This document shows positions 4,232 through 7,147 of a DNA stretch of 7,147 bases, piece after piece. Where the stretch lies: assembly GCA_904398675.1 (NCBI GenBank), contig CAJFPI010000006.1:1-7147 (forward strand). Reading direction: 5' to 3'. The position numbers and the translations under genes were made by a program. Every line of letters begins with the position of its first letter. Position 1 is the stretch's first letter. Under the pieces are notes generated by a model. That model saw nothing but the letters and a program-made list of their open reading frames with translations. It searched no databases and had not been told where the DNA came from. This DNA is from an uncultured Oscillospiraceae bacterium (GTDB taxonomy: Bacteria; Bacillota; Clostridia; Oscillospirales; Oscillospiraceae).

Positions 4232-5011
4232 TTACAGGTAACGGAGGACGGTTATGGCGGTGCGTCCCTTTTTGGAGAGACCGCCCACCTCGCTGAGAAC
4301 ACATTTGCCCATCCCCCGGACGGTGATCACATCTCCCTGGACTACGGTCCGGTCGCTTTTGAGGCAGTCCACATGGTTGAGCTGTACCCGTCCGGCAGCG
4401 ATCAGCTCCGCCGCCCTTCCGCGGCTGGTGGAAAAGCCCACGGCGGTCACCGCGTCCAGCCGGAGGCTGGCCACCGTGTCCCGCAGGGACTTGAACTGCT
4501 GCTGGGGGATCAGCAGCTGAGAGAGCTCCAGCGCGGATACCGACAGCTTGATGCGGCCGGCGCTGGTCCAGCTTTGTACCAGAAAGGGGACGAGCTCCGG
4601 GGACACCACCACGTCGCAGGACTGGGGGGAAACCAGAAGATCTCCCAGCTTTTCCCGGGTGAGGCCCAGCCCCATGAGGCTGCCCAGAAGATCCCGGTGG
4701 CCGGGTGCCTCTGTCCCATGGTAGACCGCCCGCACCGCGCCCAAGGCGCTCTCGTCCTCCTCCGCCCAGTCCGGCAGGAACTGGAGGAGTTTCCGCTCGG
4801 CGTCCGCATACCCCCCATTCCAGACATAGCCGCTGTGGATGCCGGCGGCGTTCAAAAGCGCCTGGACGGCGGCCTGCTCCGCCTGGGAGAGGAAGGGGGT
4901 GGAGGTGGGGATGTTCCGCCGCTCCATCTGTTCATATTTGTCCAGCACACGGGCCAGCAGGACCCGCTCCCCGCCGCTTGACGCCCGGCGCAGCAGACCT
5001 GCCCTATCCAT
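4232..5011 (-). CDS. ylmH: YlmH family S4-domain RNA-binding protein
   Basis: At 259 aa this is the usual length for YlmH. The N-terminal and central domain carries the typical GSLMGLGLTREKLGDLLV block (110-127). The C-terminal S4 RNA-binding domain (about 183-241) has STSRGRAAELIAAGRVQLNH and a following GDVITVRG strand. B. subtilis YlmH binds stalled 50S subunits and supports alanine tailing in ribosome quality control (RqcP2); it was earlier linked to cell division. The ATG lies inside the last codons of the ABC transporter gene (8 nt overlap, ATGGATAG). I see no Shine-Dalgarno sequence upstream of it, which suggests translation by coupling with the transporter gene. In many Firmicutes ylmH sits in a division cluster next to divIVA; here it does not. 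No hairpin terminator follows. Confidence 0.92.
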   Translation of the reverse strand: MDRAGLLRRASSGGERVLLARVLDKYEQMERRNIPTSTPFLSQAEQAAVQALLNAAGIHSGYVWNGGYADAERKLLQFLPDWAEEDESALGAVRAVYHGTEAPGHRDLLGSLMGLGLTREKLGDLLVSPQSCDVVVSPELVPFLVQSWTSAGRIKLSVSALELSQLLIPQQQFKSLRDTVASLRLDAVTAVGFSTSRGRAAELIAAGRVQLNHVDCLKSDRTVVQGDVITVRGMGKCVLSEVGGLSKKGRTAITVLRYL

Positions 5012-6755
5012 TGAGGTTCTGGGTGTTGTAGAGCTGGGTATAGATGCCGTTTTTCTCCATCAGCTCCTGGTGGCTCCCCTGCTCGGCGATGACGCCGTCC
5101 CGTACCACCAGGATCCTGTGGGCGGCGCGGACAGTGGAGAGGCGGTGGGCGATGATGAGGGTAGTGCGGCCCTTGGACAGTTCGTCAAAGGCGTGCTGGA
5201 TCTTGGACTCGGTGACGCTGTCCAGGGCGGAGGTGGCTTCATCCAAAATCAGGATCGGCGGGTCCTTCAAGAAGATCCGGGCAATGGCGATGCGCTGTTT
5301 CTGCCCGCCGGAGAGGAGGGACCCCCGCTCGCCCACATAGGTGTTGAACCCCTGGGGCATGGCCATGATGTCATCATAGATCTCCGCCCGGCGGGCGGCC
5401 TCCATCACCTCGTCCACCGAGGCCTCCGGACGGCCGTAGCGGATGTTCTCCAAAATGCTGGCGGCAAAGAGGAACACATCCTGCTGCACCACGCCGATGT
5501 GGCGGCGCAGGCTCCTCTGCTGGATGTCCCGCACGTCGATGCCGTCGATGGTGATGCGGCCGGAGGTGACGTCGTAGAACCGGGGGATGAGATTGCACAG
5601 GGTGCTCTTGCCGCCGCCGGAGGGGCCCACCACAGCGATGGTCTCGCCGGCGTTCACATGGAGGTTTACATGGTGGAGCACCTCCGTGTCGTCCCGCTCA
5701 TAGGAGAAACATACATCCTCCACGGAGATCTCCCCCCGGATTTTGCCTAGGGCCACGGCGTCGGGCTTGTCCTTCAGATCCGGCTCAATGCGCATCAGCT
5801 CGATAAACCGGTGGAGGCCGGCAAAGCCGTTGGCAAAGAGCTCGTTGAAGGTGGAGAGCTTGCGCATGGGGTTGATGAAGGTGGTGATATAGAGGTTGAA
5901 GGTGATAAGGTCCATGTAGTTCATTTTGCCCTGCATGATCATCAGTCCGCCCACGGCAATCACCGCCAGGGGCAGCAGGCACAGGAAAAACTCCAGCGTG
6001 GCATTGAAACGGCCCATGGCCTTGTGGAAGTTCCGCTTGGAGGTCTTGAACTGCTCATTGGAGACGTCGAATTTCTTCTCCTCCACCCGCTCGTTGGAGA
6101 AGGCCTTGGCCGTGCGCATGCCGGAGAGGCTGCTCTCCAGGTCCGCGTTGATGCCGGCCATGGTCTGCTTGACGCTGCGGGAGGCCTCGCTCATGCTCCG
6201 GCGGTTGATCATGGTCACCACAATAAAAATGGGGATCAGAATGGCCACAACCAGCGCCAGCTCCCAGCGGATGGCAAACATGATGGAGATGGCCCCCACC
6301 ACAGTGACGATGGAGATGAAGAGATCCTCCGGCCCGTGGTGGGCCAGCTCTGTGATGTCAAAGAGCTCCGCGGTCATGCGGCTCATCAGGTGGCCGGTGC
6401 GGTTCTTGTCATAAAACCCATAGGAGAGGGTCTGGATGTGGGTGAAGAGGTCCCGGCGGATGTCCGCCTCCACCCGGATGCCGAAGGTGTGTCCCCAGTA
6501 GCTGACCACATATTGGAGGCCGGAGCGGATCACATAGGCCACCAGGAAAATGAGCATGATGGCGAAAAAGGTCTGGTACAGATTGTTGGGCAGCAGCTCG
6601 TACATGCAGTACCGGGAGGCCAGGGGGAAGGCCAGATCAATGAGGCTCATCACAAAGGCACAGCCGATATCCAGCAGGAAAAGGCCCATATGGGGCCTGA
6701 AGTAGCTGAGGAAAATGGACAGCGCGCCCTTGGTTTGAAAATCTTTGGCAGTCAT
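5004..6755 (-). CDS. ABC exporter half-transporter (fused permease and ATPase)
   Basis: This 583 aa protein has the MsbA/LmrA/BmrA-type exporter layout. The type I transmembrane domain covers about 1-320, with helices near 25-47, 62-84, 143-183 and 253-275 and the coupling-loop segment FYDKNRTGHLMSRMTAE (114-130). The nucleotide-binding domain covers about 340-580: Walker A GPSGGGKST (377-385), Q-loop Gln424-425, signature LSGGQ (481-485), Walker B ILILDEA with catalytic Glu506, D-loop SALD, and H-loop His537. All catalytic residues are intact, so it should be active. As a half-transporter it must dimerise, and no partner subunit is adjacent, so a homodimer is likely. The substrate cannot be told from the sequence; lipids, drugs or peptides are possible. 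The start at 6755 has GGAAG 7 nt upstream. It is the first gene of an operon with ylmH. Confidence 0.93.
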   Translation of the reverse strand: MTAKDFQTKGALSIFLSYFRPHMGLFLLDIGCAFVMSLIDLAFPLASRYCMYELLPNNLYQTFFAIMLIFLVAYVIRSGLQYVVSYWGHTFGIRVEADIRRDLFTHIQTLSYGFYDKNRTGHLMSRMTAELFDITELAHHGPEDLFISIVTVVGAISIMFAIRWELALVVAILIPIFIVVTMINRRSMSEASRSVKQTMAGINADLESSLSGMRTAKAFSNERVEEKKFDVSNEQFKTSKRNFHKAMGRFNATLEFFLCLLPLAVIAVGGLMIMQGKMNYMDLITFNLYITTFINPMRKLSTFNELFANGFAGLHRFIELMRIEPDLKDKPDAVALGKIRGEISVEDVCFSYERDDTEVLHHVNLHVNAGETIAVVGPSGGGKSTLCNLIPRFYDVTSGRITIDGIDVRDIQQRSLRRHIGVVQQDVFLFAASILENIRYGRPEASVDEVMEAARRAEIYDDIMAMPQGFNTYVGERGSLLSGGQKQRIAIARIFLKDPPILILDEATSALDSVTESKIQHAFDELSKGRTTLIIAHRLSTVRAAHRILVVRDGVIAEQGSHQELMEKNGIYTQLYNTQNLNG

Positions 6756-6793
6756 GGAATATCTTCCCTTCCGGCAGAATCTTTCAGTTTCCT

Positions 6794-6822
6794 ATTGTAT
6801 CATAGCGCCCGGGGGGATGCAA
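6794..6822 (-). promoter_or_regulatory. Sigma-A promoter of the ABC transporter-ylmH operon
   Basis: On the minus strand, TTGCAT (6822-6817) and TACAAT (6799-6794) have a 17 bp spacer, and a TG sits one base before the -10 box (extended -10). The predicted start near 6787 gives a leader of about 32 nt. Confidence 0.75.
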
Positions 6823-6842
6823 GGACAAAAGCGGGAGGAGGC

Positions 6843-6872
6843 TTGACGGAGGAGAAGGATCCAGCGTATAAT
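6843..6872 (+). promoter_or_regulatory. Sigma-A promoter of the rightward membrane protein gene
   Basis: TTGACG (6843-6848) and a consensus TATAAT (6867-6872) are separated by 18 bp. The transcript would start near 6879, about 34 nt before the ATG at 6913. Only 20 bp separate its -35 box from that of the divergent ABC transporter promoter, so the two could share regulation. Confidence 0.7.
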
Positions 6873-6912
6873 CACTTGACACACCTATATCAGCAGGCGA
6901 AAGGAGAAGGCA

Positions 6913-7147
6913 ATGGCAAGGAGGAAGAGAGACGCCGGGAAGGAAGGCACCCGCCGGGTGGAGAACAAGCGGCTTGTGACCGCGGTGTATGTGCTGCTGC
7001 GGCTGGCGGTGATCCTGATAATGGTTGCCCAGTTTTTCAACGGAAACTATGAAAACGTGTTCCTGTGTGTTTTGACGCTGGTGCTTTTCACCCTGCCGGC
7101 CCTTGTGGAGCGGCAGCTGCGGGTGGACCTGCCGGACACGCTGGAGA
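6913..7147 (+). CDS. N-terminal part of an integral membrane protein (partial; possibly DUF2238/YjdF-like)
   Basis: An ATG at 6913 is preceded by AAAGGAG (6900-6906) with 6 nt spacing and opens a frame that stays open for 78 codons to the window edge. The product starts with a very basic cytosolic tail (MARRKRDAGKEGTRRVENKR), then a hydrophobic helix (about 21-42), the short loop NGNYENV, a second helix (about 49-65) and RQLRVDLPDTLE. The positive-inside rule places the N-terminus in the cytosol. The ENVFLC, LPALVER and LPDTLE pattern resembles multi-helix membrane proteins of the DUF2238/YjdF type, but with two helices visible this is tentative. Its own promoter lies at 6843-6872, divergent from the transporter operon. 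Confidence 0.8.
   Translation, partial: MARRKRDAGKEGTRRVENKRLVTAVYVLLRLAVILIMVAQFFNGNYENVFLCVLTLVLFTLPALVERQLRVDLPDTLE

Noticed and set aside
6876..6881. Second TTGACA box in the right-hand promoter region
   Set aside because: No -10 element lies 16-18 bp downstream before the ribosome binding site, and the better promoter at 6843-6872 accounts for the gene.
5811..7052. 413-codon open frame on the plus strand opposite the ABC transporter
   Set aside because: It is His/Gly/Glu-rich, lacks a ribosome binding site and known domains, and runs through the divergent promoter region and the start of the 6913 gene in another frame. It is an antisense shadow.

Overview
The window looks like a chromosomal piece of a GC-rich Firmicute, most likely a gut clostridium of the Oscillospiraceae (Flavonifractor or Pseudoflavonifractor-like). 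The reasons are the high GC content, strong GGAG-type ribosome binding sites, sigma-A promoters of TTGxxx-N17-TAxAAT type, and a typically Firmicute gene set (YlmH, UPF0291/DUF896, XpaC-like, DUF1294). The genus is an inference from gene content and style only.

Layout: (1) positions 1-81 hold the last 26 codons of a small Cys/His-containing protein. (2) Positions 82-810 contain no convincing gene. They hold a ~553 bp block (104-656) bounded by ~60 bp imperfect inverted repeats. The block contains several perfect hairpins and is followed by further degenerate copies of its terminal repeat. The last palindromic unit overlaps a near-consensus promoter (742-770) for ychF. (3) ychF (811-1902, +) encodes the universally conserved P-loop ATPase YchF/OLA1. 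The 37 bp at its 3' end are duplicated 170 bp downstream (35/37 identical), and its stop codon lies in the loop of a perfect 14 bp inverted repeat. (4) A perfect 17 bp stem-loop (2113-2150) separates ychF from a convergent minus-strand operon, read right to left: a DUF896 protein, a 499 aa XpaC-domain membrane protein and a DUF1294 membrane protein. (5) A second minus-strand operon has an ABC exporter half-transporter (6755-5004) followed, with an 8 nt overlap, by the S4-domain RNA-binding protein YlmH (5011-4232). (6) A divergent promoter region (6756-6912) drives that operon leftward and the start of a membrane protein gene (6913 onward, +) rightward.

The genes do not form one pathway. YchF and YlmH act at or near the ribosome, while the exporter, XpaC-like, DUF1294 and 3'-edge proteins are membrane proteins of largely unknown role. 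The parts most worth a second look are non-coding: the inverted-repeat element upstream of ychF and the rearranged DNA at the 3' end of ychF. I found no CRISPR array, tRNA, rRNA, transposase or recognisable defence system. The genes themselves are ordinary housekeeping or conserved genes.
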